DNA of 64,000 bases, from assembly GCA_001600635.1 (NCBI GenBank), contig BCKL01000001.1, positions 1,468,808 to 1,532,807 on the forward strand, read 5' to 3'. The position numbers were made by a program, and so were the translations under genes. Shown piece by piece: positions 46,136 to 58,416 of this stretch. The notes under the pieces were generated by a model, which was given only the letters and a program-made list of their open reading frames with translations, was not told the origin of the DNA and searched no databases. Within the stretch, counting starts at the first letter, position 1; the number at the start of each line of letters is the position of its first letter. Source of the DNA: Leucosporidium creatinivorum (taxonomy: Eukaryota; Basidiomycota; Microbotryomycetes; Leucosporidiales; Leucosporidiaceae).

Positions 46136-47812
46136 CTATGCCGTCTTCTTGTCCTGGTCTTGCTTCCACGCGACGAACGAGTCGATAGTCGAGGGCCCTG
46201 CGCACCGAGCGAGGGGTCAGCGAACGTCGAGCTTCGGAGTGGGAGATCTACAAAACTCACAAGCATCCTCCTCGCTCCATCCCGAGAGGTCATCCCCCAC
46301 CGTCTGCACAAACTCGAACAGCTGACTCCAGACATCGGGCGAGACGCCCTTGAAGCCTGCGCCGAGGGACTGTGGGGTGCCGAGGCGAGAGGTGAGCTTC
46401 GTTTTCCGTGAGAGGTGAGCAAGTAACGACTCACCGAAGCATACTCGACAAAGCTCTTGGCGATGGGGTACCTGTTGTCGAAAGTTTTGAAGTGTCAGCC
46501 GGCTCTCTACCCCTCTCGCTACCCGACCCGACTCACTTTGGACCGAGCACGATGCCCCAAACCGCGATGGCCATCTCTCCATTGAGGCTCTTCTGTCCCT
46601 CCTCCTTGAGGTAAGGGAACAAGAACGTGTAGAACTCGCGCAATTGAGCCTCCGAGCCGCCATAGTGGTTGTTGGCGTGCTTGCCCGTGGGGTAGAGCGA
46701 CTTCTCGACGTCGAGGAGGTACTTCTTGAGTCCTGCGGTGGTGTTGATCCTGTTGATGTGTAAGAGAGGTGAGTAAGGGGGAGAGGAGGGAGGGAGGGAG
46801 GGAGGGAGGGAGCACACTTGGGCTCGCGGAAGACGGTCTGCATGTCCGAGAGGTAGAAGGAGCCGAAAGTGCCGGGCTTGGCGTTGAGCTTCCAGGCGAG
46901 GAGGAAGGGGAGGACCTGTGTATACCAGTCGAGCATGTCAGTTTCACCCTCGCTCTCCACCGCTCCCCTTCATCACCAGGACTCACCCCCTCCATCGAAA
47001 CGTCCATCTCCTCAAACAGCTTCTCAATGCCATCTCCCCCCATCTTGCTATGATCATCCTCGTCCTCAAACTTGGCGAACCACTCCTTGAGCCCTTCCTC
47101 CCAGCTCACGGGCTTGACCTTCTTGAGACTCGCTTTGGCCTTGGTCGCGGCGGGGGGAGCTTCGGGAATGGGATCGGCGAGGGGAGCGGCGACTTTGGCT
47201 TTGGTGGCACGGGGTTTGGGAGCGGCTGTAGTGCGGTGGGAGGGGAGAGTGGTGTGTTAGCTGGGTGTGTTCCTCCGAGCGTGCTGAGTTGCTAGACGCG
47301 AGCGCCGAATCATGAGTGGGGCGAAGCGCGTTGGGGAGCGCGAGGCGAGCACAGCGTGTAGGAGAGCAGGACGTAGACGAGACACTCGAACTCACCCTTT
47401 TCCTTCTTGAGAGCAGGCTCCTTCTTGGCCTTGGTCTGCTTGGTCGCAGCTTTAGCCTTGCTAGAGCTGGCCTTGGGCTGCTGCTGCTGCTGGTCGAGGA
47501 CCATCACGTCAGAGTCTTCAGAGTCGGAGCTGTCGATGACGATGGTCTCCTTCTTGGGTTTGGGTTTGGCCTTGCTCTTGGTGACCTTGGGAGTCGGAGG
47601 AGGGGAAGAGTCGTCGTCGTCCTTGTTGGCGCGAGTGGTGCGCTTCTTGGTAGCGGGCTCTGCTTTGGTGGTGGCAGGAGCCTTGCGCTTGGGAGGCTGT
47701 TGAGGTGTAGTACAGAAGTAGAACAGTCAGCCGTGTGAGCGAGCGAGCCGAGCGAGAGCTGCAGCAGAGACAGAGCTGCGTGTCAAAAGAGGTGTGGGAG
47801 CGAGCTCACCAT
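46136..47812 (-). CDS. DCN1: DCN1-type NEDD8 ligase with basic N-terminal extension
   Basis: The first exon contributes only the ATG (47812-47810), immediately followed by GTGAGC. The frame resumes at PPKRKAPATTKAEP. About 150 Lys/Ala/Pro-rich residues, with an acidic IVIDSSDSEDSDVMVLD and a five-Gln run, replace the UBA domain of yeast Dcn1. The potentiating-neddylation domain follows: WFAKFEDEDD, GIEKLFEEMDVSM, PFLLAWKLNAKPG, FYLSDMQTVF, FYTFLFPYLKEEGQKSL, VWGIVLG, WSQLFEFVQ and the C-terminal DAWPSTIDSFVAW, the acidic DAD-like patch that binds cullin. The protein stimulates cullin neddylation. Stop at 46138-46136. Confidence 0.9.
46785..46812 (+). repeat. (GGAG)n tract inside a DCN1 intron
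   Basis: About seven GGGA units on the plus strand. On the transcribed RNA this is a (UCCC)n pyrimidine run. The G-rich strand could form a G-quadruplex. Confidence 0.75.
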
Positions 47813-48036
47813 TGAGGTGGAGTTGAGAGCAGAAGCTGTAGTCTTGCAGGAGAAGAGGTGTACGAGGTGAGACCAGAAGCGAGCCAGGCGAGTCGATTGA
47901 GGTACAGAAAGCGGGCAGACGAGGTGAAGTGAGCTCGCAGAGCAGTCAGGTGTAAGAGGGAGAGCCGGGACGCGTCTGAGCTCGTTGACCTCTTGCCACT
48001 CGCTTCAACTCGACTCGACTCGGATCAGCTACAGGG
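47813..48036. promoter_or_regulatory. Shared divergent promoter, DCN1 and RAD18
   Basis: 224 bp between start codons of two ubiquitin-like pathway genes. It contains the short direct motif CGACTCGACTCGG near 48010. Confidence 0.45.
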
Positions 48037-50377
48037 ATGGGGCTCAAGAGCAAGCAGAAGCTACCACCAAAGGACTCGGCTACAGAGGTGCAGCTCGACG
48101 ACCCTCTGGACTTCACTCACCCCGCTCTGGCCCTCCTCGACTCGTCTTTACGCTGTCCACTCTGCCACGAATTACTCAGCGCACCCGTCATCATCACTTC
48201 TTGCTCCCATTCCTTCTGTAGCCTATGCATCAGGTAACCTCTCTCCGCTTCTTCCTGTACCCTCGGCCCTGCTCACGGCGCGCTCTCCACAGGCAATCCT
48301 TGGACATAAAGCGCGAATGCCCCCTCGACCATCTCCCAGCCGACCAGGGACGTATCCGTCCTAACAAACAGCTCGACGAGGTCATCCACGCTTGGACTGC
48401 AGCCAGGTGAGCTCAGCTGCAGCCCTCTCCCTTGTCATCGCGCCCGCTCACCTCGCGCCTCGGCGCGTTCCACTGCAGATCCGCCCTCCTCACCCTTCAA
48501 TCCTTCTCCACCGCCGCCGCTCTCGCCGAACAAGATCCTCAGCCCTCGACCTCCAAAGCGCGCTCCTCCACCGCCGATCCGACCTTACCAGACGACGCCG
48601 AAGCGAGTCGACCGCACGGAGGATATGCTACGAGATCAAGAGGCGCTCAGGGAGGCGGTAGCAATGGTAGTGGGAAGAATAAGGGAAAGGGAAAGCCGGT
48701 CGAGCTGGAGGATGATAGCTCGGATATCGAGATTGTCGAGGAGAGGCCCTCGCGCTCGGGGTGGGCTTCGGCGATGGCACAGCACGGCAAGAACACGGGC
48801 AAGGGGAAGAGCAAGGCTTCGAACGAAGATCCTTCTGATCGTGAGTACCATTCGTTGTCCTCGCTCGCCCTCCTCGGACGCCAAATGACCCCCTTCGGCC
48901 CTCAACAGCCAACATCATCGTCCTCTGCCCCATGTGTCAAGGCTCGTTCCGCAACCTCGAGCTCAACCGCCATATCGACAAGTGCGATGGAACGAAACCT
49001 CCTGCCACGAACGGGACTCACGCTGGAGGGTCGAAGGAGGGTTGGGGCTTTATGAGTTCGACGTCGGCGGGGAGCAGGCCGAGCGGGACGAGTAGCTCGG
49101 GAACGAAGGAGCAGGGTGCCGGGTGAGTCGGCTTGGCTCGGATTGGTCGCTATGATGTGATGAGAGGGTGTAGAACTGACTACGAACGTCTTTGCATCCC
49201 GATACAGCGCCTACGCCCAATTCGACACGACCAAACCGCTCCCCCTCTCCTCCTACTCGGGTCTCAAGGTCGCCGCCCTCAAGAAGAAGCTCGAGGTGCG
49301 TCCTCCTTCTCCTCCCGAATCCTCTCCTTCACTAACCCATTCCCTCTCCTCCGCACAGGACCTCTCCCTACCCACGGCCCTTCCCTCCGCCCTCACCACC
49401 ACCGACTCCAAGATCTCCTTCCTGCGCCGCCGTCACCAACAGTGGACGACACTGTGGAACGCGAATACTGATGTCGATAGCAAGGATCCGAGGCATAAGA
49501 GCCAGAGGGAGCTGGTCAAGGAGTTGACGAGGTGGGAAGAGATGATGGATGCGAGTGAGAAGGTCGAGATTGAGGGCAAGACTTACTCGGTGGGTTGGTT
49601 TGGTCGTTCTTCTCACTTCTGGTGGTGACTGCTGCTGCTGGCACGCAGCTCTCCCTTTGCGCGCTTCTCATTGAGCTCGGCGCTGACCTCCCCTCCTCGC
49701 CGCTCCCACACACTCTCTCTCTCTCTCCCACCCCCCCCCTCCCTCGCTCCACCCCCAAACAGAAAGCGCACGAATCCGACTTCCGCACCTTGATCGCCCA
49801 AGCCCGCGCCAGCTCTCTGGCCAAGAAGCAGCAGCAGGAGGATTCGGCGGCTCAGGCCGAGTTGGCGAGCGAGCTGGGCGAGCTGAGGGAGGAGGTGGCC
49901 AGTCAGGAGGTGGGCGGTGGTGGTGAGAAGGAAGAGGGGGGTGGGGACGAGGAGATGAAGGATGAGGACGAAGAGGAGGAGGTGAGAAAGCAATTGAGGA
50001 CGAGGACGAGCAGTACGGTCCGCTTCGCCGCCTCTCCTCCGCATACTAGCTTTCGCTCGACACCGCCCCTCTCCTCCCCCACTCCAACGACTCACACCCT
50101 CACGCACACCATCGTCACCGCCTCAGCCCGCTCCCCCTCCCCCACCGGCTCCCTCTCCGCCTCGCCTTCCCCTTCGCCCCCTCGCGTACTCGACCACCCA
50201 ACGGAGGAGGAGATGGAGAGCAGGAAAAGAAAGAGGGAGTTTTCGCCCTATGATCCGAGGGGACCGAGACCGAGTCAGATGGTCAGGGGCGAGGAGGGGT
50301 GGAGTGGGGGGTTGAGCGCCGAGGATGAGGAGGAGGAGGAGGAGGATGGGCCCGGAGGCGAGGGGATGGAAGAGTGA
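48037..50377 (+). CDS. RAD18: Postreplication repair E3 ubiquitin ligase RAD18
   Basis: Start [17 protein letters not shown] at 48037, stop 50377. Domains in order: RING finger ([21 protein letters not shown], then ECPLDHL across an intron, residues ~40-85), UBZ4 zinc finger [21 protein letters not shown] (about 48930), and a SAP domain ([20 protein letters not shown], about 49240). [14 protein letters not shown] lies where Rad18 binds Rad6. This matches Rad18, which with Rad6 mono-ubiquitinates PCNA at stalled forks. The C-terminal ~190 residues are acidic and Ser/Pro-rich. The intron at 49588-49762 holds a CT/C-rich tract. Confidence 0.92.
49710..49744 (+). repeat. (CT)n / poly-C tract in a RAD18 intron
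   Basis: A run of CT dinucleotides followed by nine or so C residues just before the 3' splice site. It doubles as an extended polypyrimidine tract. Confidence 0.75.
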
Positions 50378-50707
50378 GCGCGGGAGTGGAAAGAGAGGGT
50401 CAGCGACGAGACTTTGAACTGAGTGCAGCTGTTTGTGAACGCCTTGAGCTTGAGGATTAGCAGCCTGCGCGGGGATGGGATTCGGGCGAGGCAGGAGAGA
50501 TAGCCGAGGGTGAGCTGTAGCGAAGTGCGGCGAACCGGAGATCTAGCTTGCAGTGCACCGTGTATACGATAGCAGCTCCTGATTCTACACCTAAACGCGA
50601 GCCTTCCAATCCCCGACATCAGCTCGGCTCGAATCCGCTCGTCTTGACTTCAACTTGGTCTAGCCCGCTCCCTCCCTCCTCTTCCCCCTCCCACACCTCA
50701 CCTCATC
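50378..50707. promoter_or_regulatory. RAD18-ADK1 intergenic region
   Basis: 330 bp. The 3' end of RAD18 and ADK1 promoter. Pyrimidine-rich for the last ~60 bp before the ATG, as in highly expressed fungal genes. Confidence 0.4.
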
Positions 50708-52301
<1,594 letters not shown>

Positions 52302-52751
52302 AAAGGGGTATTAGGTACATATCCGAGGCCGGGCAGCTCCCATCTCTTATCGACTGCCCCCCTCCCCTCCCCTCCCCTCACTCCCCTACGAAAGCGCTGT
52401 TGTCCATTAGAAAGGAGATGCGCACCAAGAAGAGCTTTGACTTTACACGAAACGAATTTGCACAAAACCTCGAGGGCGTGAGAATGATGAGAGAGCGAAG
52501 AAGGACGAGAGCTCGGTGGAGAGCAGGCGACTTGGCCGCCGGAAGCCCGCTGCGTGGCACTCGGCGAGATCTCACTCGTAGGAAACTCGATGACTATGCT
52601 GCTTGACACCTAATACATCACAGTTCAAATGAAGCCCAACAACAGCTATTTCCCGCTTCCCCACTCCTCGCTCCCTCACAAAGTCGTACATATCCACCTA
52701 GACGCAACACGGAAGCCAAGGATCTCGTATCATCGTCACCCAAAGTCAAAG
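52302..52751. other. Convergent 3' intergenic region
   Basis: 450 bp between ADK1 and the F-box gene. It has a C-rich CCCCT-type tract at about 52363-52385 in the ADK1 3' region. No gene is seen. Confidence 0.45.
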
Positions 52752-55399
52752 CTAAGCCCTTCGAGTCATCTGCGAAAACGAAGAGAGGTCAGCGAGTGCG
52801 CCGAGGACGAGGGGAGGGCGCCGAGCAGCGTCCACGCACCAAGAAAGTGCCTGTACATCAGGAGAGGTCAGCGATAAGTCACAAGAGAAGTAGAGGGGTC
52901 TAAGAGCTCACCCTCATATCCATGCAAGTCGAGAGGTCTGCGCGGAAGGGAGAAGCAAAGCGAGGCGAACGAGTCAGCTCCTCGCTCTCAGGTTTTCGAG
53001 CGTGGCCAGGCGCAGAACGTACGTATGTGTATCCCTCCACCTTCCGACGAGGTTGCCTCCGACGCAGTAGCCACGGTAGAGCCATCGACCGCGCGAGTCG
53101 GGCGTGTACTCCTTGGTGATGGAGAACATGCCGTCATAGGAGCGTACGCGACCCTTGAGGAGGAATTGACCCCATGCCGAGTGTCCCTGCGAGTTGGAGA
53201 GAGGCGTCAGCTTGCCTCATCGGGGGAAAGCGAAGAGGAACGAGCTCACCGAGCCGGTCAAGAGAATCTCGTAATCGCCATCCTCGTCCTCCTGCTCCTC
53301 GCGCATCTCATCCTCGTGAATATCGATGCTCCTCGGTCGCTTCGAAGCTCTCGCCGTTTCTTCTGCCCACTCGCCGACGCCGTCGACGCTCTTCCTCCTG
53401 CTACCTAACGGCGCTCCTCCTCCCGCCGCCGCTGCCGAGGTCGATAACCTCTCGTTGCTAGTGGCCCTCATATGAGCGATCGAAGGTGCGCTGCCGAGTG
53501 TAGCCGGACGTGGGGGAGGCGGGCTGTGCGAGACGCTGGACGACCGCGCCGGACCGAGCGAGCCAATCTCGTAGCCAGCGTTGAGGGTCGGTCCCTTGCC
53601 TCCCTGCTTCTCCCCCTTCTTCAACCTCACAATCTTCTCCTCAATCTTCCACACTTGCGGCTGATCCCCAAACGGTCCTTCGTAGAGGCTGCGCATCCGC
53701 CCGCCAAGCATGTCCTTGTACGAGTCAAAGTCGAAGAAGCTGAATCGACCTTCCCATGATCCTGCGAGTTCTCCGCGAGTGCGAAGAGCGGGGAGACCGC
53801 GCGACGAGTAGGGGTCGACGCAGGAGGCGAGGCGTGCGAAGTCGCCGTCGTGGATCCGAGAGGCGAGGACGGGGAGGCTCGTCTTGACGGGCTTGCTGGA
53901 GAGGGTGGATGGTCCTACGTTCCGAGAGACGTCCATCGGGCCCATCTGGAAGTGCGCGGGCGCGCCAACGGGCGTGGCCATGAGATCGGTCGAAGCGGCG
54001 GGATCTTGCTCGACTCGGTAGAAGAAGGAGAAGATGGCGGCGTGGGTGAGGATGGGAGGGGCCATCTCGACTTTGCGACCCATGTGGGTGATGAGCTGGG
54101 CTTGGGTCCGAGGACGAAGGTCGGCGTTGAAGGGGCCGATGGGAGGAGGGAGGATGGGATGGCTTTGATGAGAGACGGGGAAGGAGGGGATGGTCCAGGG
54201 GACATGGAAAGCGTCGAACTGTGATGTATCGAGGTCAGCATTACGCTTCGACTGCAAGAGCTGACAGACCGACCTTGTGAGCGCCAAAGACGTAGGGCTT
54301 GAGAACGAAGAAGCGCTCGTCGGACTCGACGGGACTCTCGCTCGACAGGTCGTCTGTTGAGGTCGAGGAGGGTCAGCTGGGGCCCGTGGAAGGGCTTCAG
54401 ATGCTCGGCAACGAAGACAAACCTCCGCCGAGCCATCCAATCCAGAGCCCGAGGGCTCGCCCAGCAGTCTGCCTGGGCCAGCCGGGGTTGAGCGCCTCGC
54501 TGAGCAGGGAATGCTTGTAGAAGAGGCGCATGTAGGTGCGAAGACAGGCGTAGTCGACCAAATGGTCCAAGTTCTTCGAGTCTGCGAAGCCAAGTCACGA
54601 GGATCAGCTTGCGAAGGGCGCAGCACTGGCATCGCCAAGCACGCACCATTCTCCAGCAGCATCAAATAGCAGGTCCACAGATTCTGAGTGAGCTCGTCTG
54701 GCTCTGTAAGAGTTGTCCTGTTGCCCTTGGGGGTGAAGGCCTGCAAGCGAGGGCTGTTGGGACGCGAGCTGCTCGGCGGGATCTGGCCTCCCATTGCCGC
54801 CCTCCGCATCCTCGTGAGAACGGTGCAGCGGCGCTTGAACTCGGCGGCAAAGTCCCTGCTGGTGAATGGCCTCCACGGCGAGCTGGACTCGACGAGGTAC
54901 TCGGTAGGGCTGCTCGGTCGCGTGAACGAGCCGAAGGTGAGCTTGAGGTCGTCGGCGGGGCGGACCTCGGTGACGCCCTCGAGCAGGGCCTTCTTCTCGC
55001 GCTTGTCCTCGATAGTCTTCATCTGCAAGCGAGGCGAGTGGTCAGCTCTGTATCAAAGCGCTTCCCGCTATGCTGAAGGTGTTGACAGACCTGAGCCCAT
55101 CGCCGCTCCGCACTCCTCCAGTCGAAGCGCTCGCGAAAGAGGTCCGAGTAGAAGCCGTCGTTGCGGGGTCCTAGTACATCGTAGAAGCGCCTGCTGAGCA
55201 CCAGCAGCGCGAGGAGGGCGGTCGGAGGGCCAGTAGGCGTGAGGCGGCAGACGGCTGCCGCGATCTTCTCCAACAGTTCGAACGGGAGCGCCTCGATGAG
55301 TGACGGTGCAGGCGTGAGCTGACTGGGCGGTGATTGTAGTGATAGCGTCGAAGAGAATGCTTGCGCTAGCGTGGGCGAGAATGCTGGCGGCTCGTACAT
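52752..55399 (-). CDS. F-box protein, fungal uncharacterised family
   Basis: Minus strand, ATG 55399, stop TAG at 52754-52752. An F-box-like segment is seen at residues 35-95: SLIEALPFELLEKIAAAV, LLALLVLSRRFYDVL, FYSDLFRERFDW. The long middle contains WRPFTSRDFAAEFKRRCTVL and TQNLWTCYLMLLEND. The C-terminal part has a conserved block across several short exons: GRFSFFDFDSYKDML, GQFLLKGRVRSYDGMFSI, GRWLYRGYCVGGNLVGRW and GYEGTFLMTRRA. This arrangement recurs in fungal F-box proteins of unknown target and implies an SCF substrate receptor. A disordered basic and acidic stretch (53280-53560) separates the last two parts. Confidence 0.75.
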
Positions 55400-56663
55400 C
55401 TCAACCTGGTGGGGTTGACGAGCGGGGTATGGGAGAGGCGAGAGTGGGCGACTGGGCTTGAGGCGAGCGTAGATGCTACAGCAGGGCGATGTAGGGTATC
55501 AAGCTATGCTCCTGGTTGCGATGCTGCTGAAGAGAACGAGTGCCGAGAGTGCGGGAAGTCGAAGGGTTTGGACTTGGCCGACGGGCTCGCGAGTCGAGCG
55601 AGAGAGTCGAGCCTCTGCGGCGATCTTGTGCAATAACAGGTGATCTTTCGCACGAGGAAAGGCTGCAAGTAAGTATCCAAGACGGCTTGTTTGTAGCACA
55701 TCAGAGCCGCTTACACTGCCAGAGAGCGAAGCCCCCCTCTCTTCGGCGCTGGCCTTTCGGCTCAGAAGAGACGAGAGTTGTGTCCATAGGCTTTCCTACA
55801 CCTATACACCGCTTCACGTCATTCTTCACCTCCAGCTTCTACCTTTCTGGCCCTCGCCGTCTCTGCCTGCTCTTCAGCTCGTCCACTGATGCAGCTTTCG
55901 CCTGCGCCGAGATTCTAGTTCGGTCTCCGGCAGAGCTGAACACCTCAAGGCCGTGAAGTGGCAACGCCGACAGCGCGATGTGATATAGTTGTTGTACTTG
56001 TGGATCACGACCTACAGATCACCGCGAACACTACGCCTTCGTAGACGGGCGAGCTTGACCTCCGAGCGAGCGCCGACGGCGCCGAAGTTCGACTTGCCGG
56101 TCAAGCGACCACTGACTCTCGATAAGAGTTGCAGGGCTCTCTGCACCGGGCTAACCGAGCCTAAGCGCACCACTCAGCCGCAGCACTACCAGTAGAATCA
56201 CTGCTGACAGGCTCCTCGTTGGATTCGCCGCCGTCGTCTGCGCCGAGAACAGCCTCTGCGCGCTGTGAGATGGAGATACGGGGCTCTAAGACTTCTCACG
56301 GGTAGAAGATGTGTATGGAACCGATTCGGATCGATTTCGAGTCGACTCTCGGCCAAGAGCAGCGAAGTAGCTGAGCGGCAGCCAGTGCTCGGCGAAGGCT
56401 TCGGAGGCGGTCCAGTCCCAGTGAAGCCACAGTGGGATCTTGTGAAGGGGGTAAACTTAAAAACTCAGAGCGTTTGGACGGCCGTAAAACCTACCTGCGA
56501 GACGAACAGGGCCGAAGCACCTGGAGCGAGTCGGCGGTTGCGAACGTCTCCCTCTCCCGCTGTTCCCACCTTTCACACTTCGTCTCGTACGCGGTTCTTA
56601 GCCAGCTCAATCCCGGCTATCAATTCACGCTCCTGCTCTGTCAAACTACAGCTCCCCCTAGTC
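55400..56663. other. Gene-free 1.26 kb
   Basis: Between the divergent F-box and uS14m genes. Open frames lack motifs and codon bias. The last ~150 bp is pyrimidine-rich and is probably the uS14m promoter. Confidence 0.45.
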
Positions 56664-57216
56664 ATGCCTCGCGCACTTCCTGGTCACCTCGCGCTCAAGG
56701 ACTTCAAGGCGCGCAAGTCCGTTGCCTGTACGTCTCGAGGCTCCTCGCTGCAATGGAGACAGCTCACAATCTCTACGCTCACAGCCAACGAGCTCCTTCG
56801 TCGTGCCTACCTCTACATCGTCCGCAACGAGACCGTCGACCCCAAGGTGCGTACCGCCGCCATGCTCAAGCTCAACGCCTTCCCTCGTGATGTGAGTTCT
56901 TTTCTGCCTACAGATGAGCTACCGAAGCTCCTCTTCATGCTCGAGCTGCCCTCGTCCCACCTGATGAGCTGCACGCTGACCTTTCCCCCGATTTTGCCCG
57001 CGCTCTTCAGACCCGGCCAGCAGCCATCAAGAACCGATGTACAGAGACGGGTAGGGGCGGAGGAGTGTTTTCCGAGTTTGGGCTGTGCAGGGTGAGTGCT
57101 GCAGCAGCTCTCGGACGCTTGACGATCGAGCTGACCTCCTGCTTCCTCGACAGCATCGTTTTAAGCTCGCTGCGTCGGCAGGAGACATCCCTGGTGTCTC
57201 CAAGGCTTCGTGGTAG
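56664..57216 (+). CDS. MRP2: Mitochondrial ribosomal protein uS14m (MRP2)
   Basis: Four exons encode a protein of about 108 residues: MPRALPGHLALKDFKARK, NELLRRAYLYIVRNETVD, KVRTAAMLKLNAFPRD, then KNRCTETGRGGGVFSEFGLC and HRFKLAASAGDIPGVSKASW before TAG. The S14 signature (N-R-C-x-x-T-G-R...F...L-C-R...F...GxIPGVxKASW) is complete and matches the mitochondrial, zinc-free form. It is a component of the small mitoribosomal subunit head. Confidence 0.93.
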
Positions 57217-57495
57217 ATCACATTATTGGTAGGGAGCGACCGGCGATGTGCGCCATGTATCAACACGCATTACCCAGCTCCGAACGTTCGAAACTTGCTG
57301 CAGGTGCTGAGGGTGTAGGCTTTGACGTTTGAGACGCTACACTACTCAGAAGAGTGTGTACCGTCGTCGTGTACGCCAAAAGACCGCCTGCTCGCGTCTC
57401 TCGCTGATCTCTGCTCGCTCTCGTCTGCTTCTTTCAGCGCCGAGCTCGAGTTGTGGATCGAAAACTGCATATTTATGTTGCTGTTGGCGGCCAGA

Positions 57496-58240
57496 CTACA
57501 TGAAGGATTGGGTAACGATCCAGGCAGTGGTGAGCATGAGACCGAGGTATCCAATGTTGTGGTGGACGCTGAGAAATCGAAGCGAAGTCAGCTCGGCACT
57601 CGAGAAGACTGGTCCAGACGGCGCCTCACCCCCACATGCGGTTCTTGGGGACACCCGACGTGTATCCGATGGTGTACAGAACGCGGCCTGTGGTCGTAAT
57701 GGAGGTTAGCGGCCGACTTGGAGCATGCAAGCGCACACTGGAAAAGACTCGCCCGAAACCCAGATGGCGCCGAGGACGGCGGAGGTGACGGGCTTGGTGA
57801 GTCCGACGAAGAGAAGACTGTGTGTAGAGTAGTCTTGAGTCTGCGGACGCGTCGATGCTGAAGAGCAGTACACACCTGAACAAGAAGAAGGGGAGCGATT
57901 CGAGAGTGTTGCCATGGGCGCGCTGCGCGCAGTCTGTACAGGCAATGTTAGCGGTAGTTTCAGCTTGTCCGCATCTTCAAAACCCACTGAACTTCATGGC
58001 CTTGATGTTCTTCTCGGCGACTGTGACCGAAGGAAGGAGCTCAGCTCGGCGCTCGAGGGATCCCTCGCGCTCGTACTCACGGGCATCAGGCGCGTATTGA
58101 GCGGGGTAGGCGATTCCAGCCTGCTTCCTGGTAGCGCTGACCTTCAAGCTTTGCCAGAAGGTCAAGAAGCCGGTGGACGCGGCAATCGCGAGGACGAAGC
58201 GGAAGTCTCCCGAAAGTCCAACGAAAGTAGCGGCTGACAT
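57496..58240 (-). CDS. MAPEG protein, microsomal glutathione S-transferase 3-like
   Basis: Minus strand, ATG 58240, TAG 57498-57496. Joined exons read LTFWQSLKVSATRKQAGI, AEKNIKAMKFNCAQRAHGN (the MAPEG glutathione-binding signature), LESLPFFLF, GAIWVSGRVLYTIGYTSG and HHNIGYLGLMLTTAWIVTQ. Four membrane spans and about 150 residues fit MGST3, an ER enzyme conjugating or reducing lipid peroxides with glutathione. The intron between VSG and RVLY begins with GCGAGT instead of GT (see separate entry). Confidence 0.88.
57688..57752 (-). other. GC-AG intron in the MGST3-like gene
   Basis: The conserved SG-RVLYTIGY junction requires exon edges at 57753 and 57687. The 65-nt intron starts GCGAGT and ends CCACAG, with a GCTAAC branch site. 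The nearest GT donor would break the frame. Confidence 0.75.
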
Positions 58241-58416
58241 CTACGAACATGCAGATAGTCAGCATTAAGACGAGGGAATCTCATTTGACCTTACGATTGA
58301 TGCGAGGGTGAAGAGCAAGACGTGGAAGGAGGGAGAGAGTGGTTTTCAATTCTCCCGAAGGCCGGCCGCCAGCGCCGTTCTTTGCCTTCCGCCTCGTCAT
58401 CCTTTCTCGGCACGGC
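58241..58416. promoter_or_regulatory. Shared divergent promoter, MGST3-like and hydrolase genes
   Basis: 176 bp between start codons. A frame open from 58339 lacks an ATG until 58417, which I take as the hydrolase start. Confidence 0.45.
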
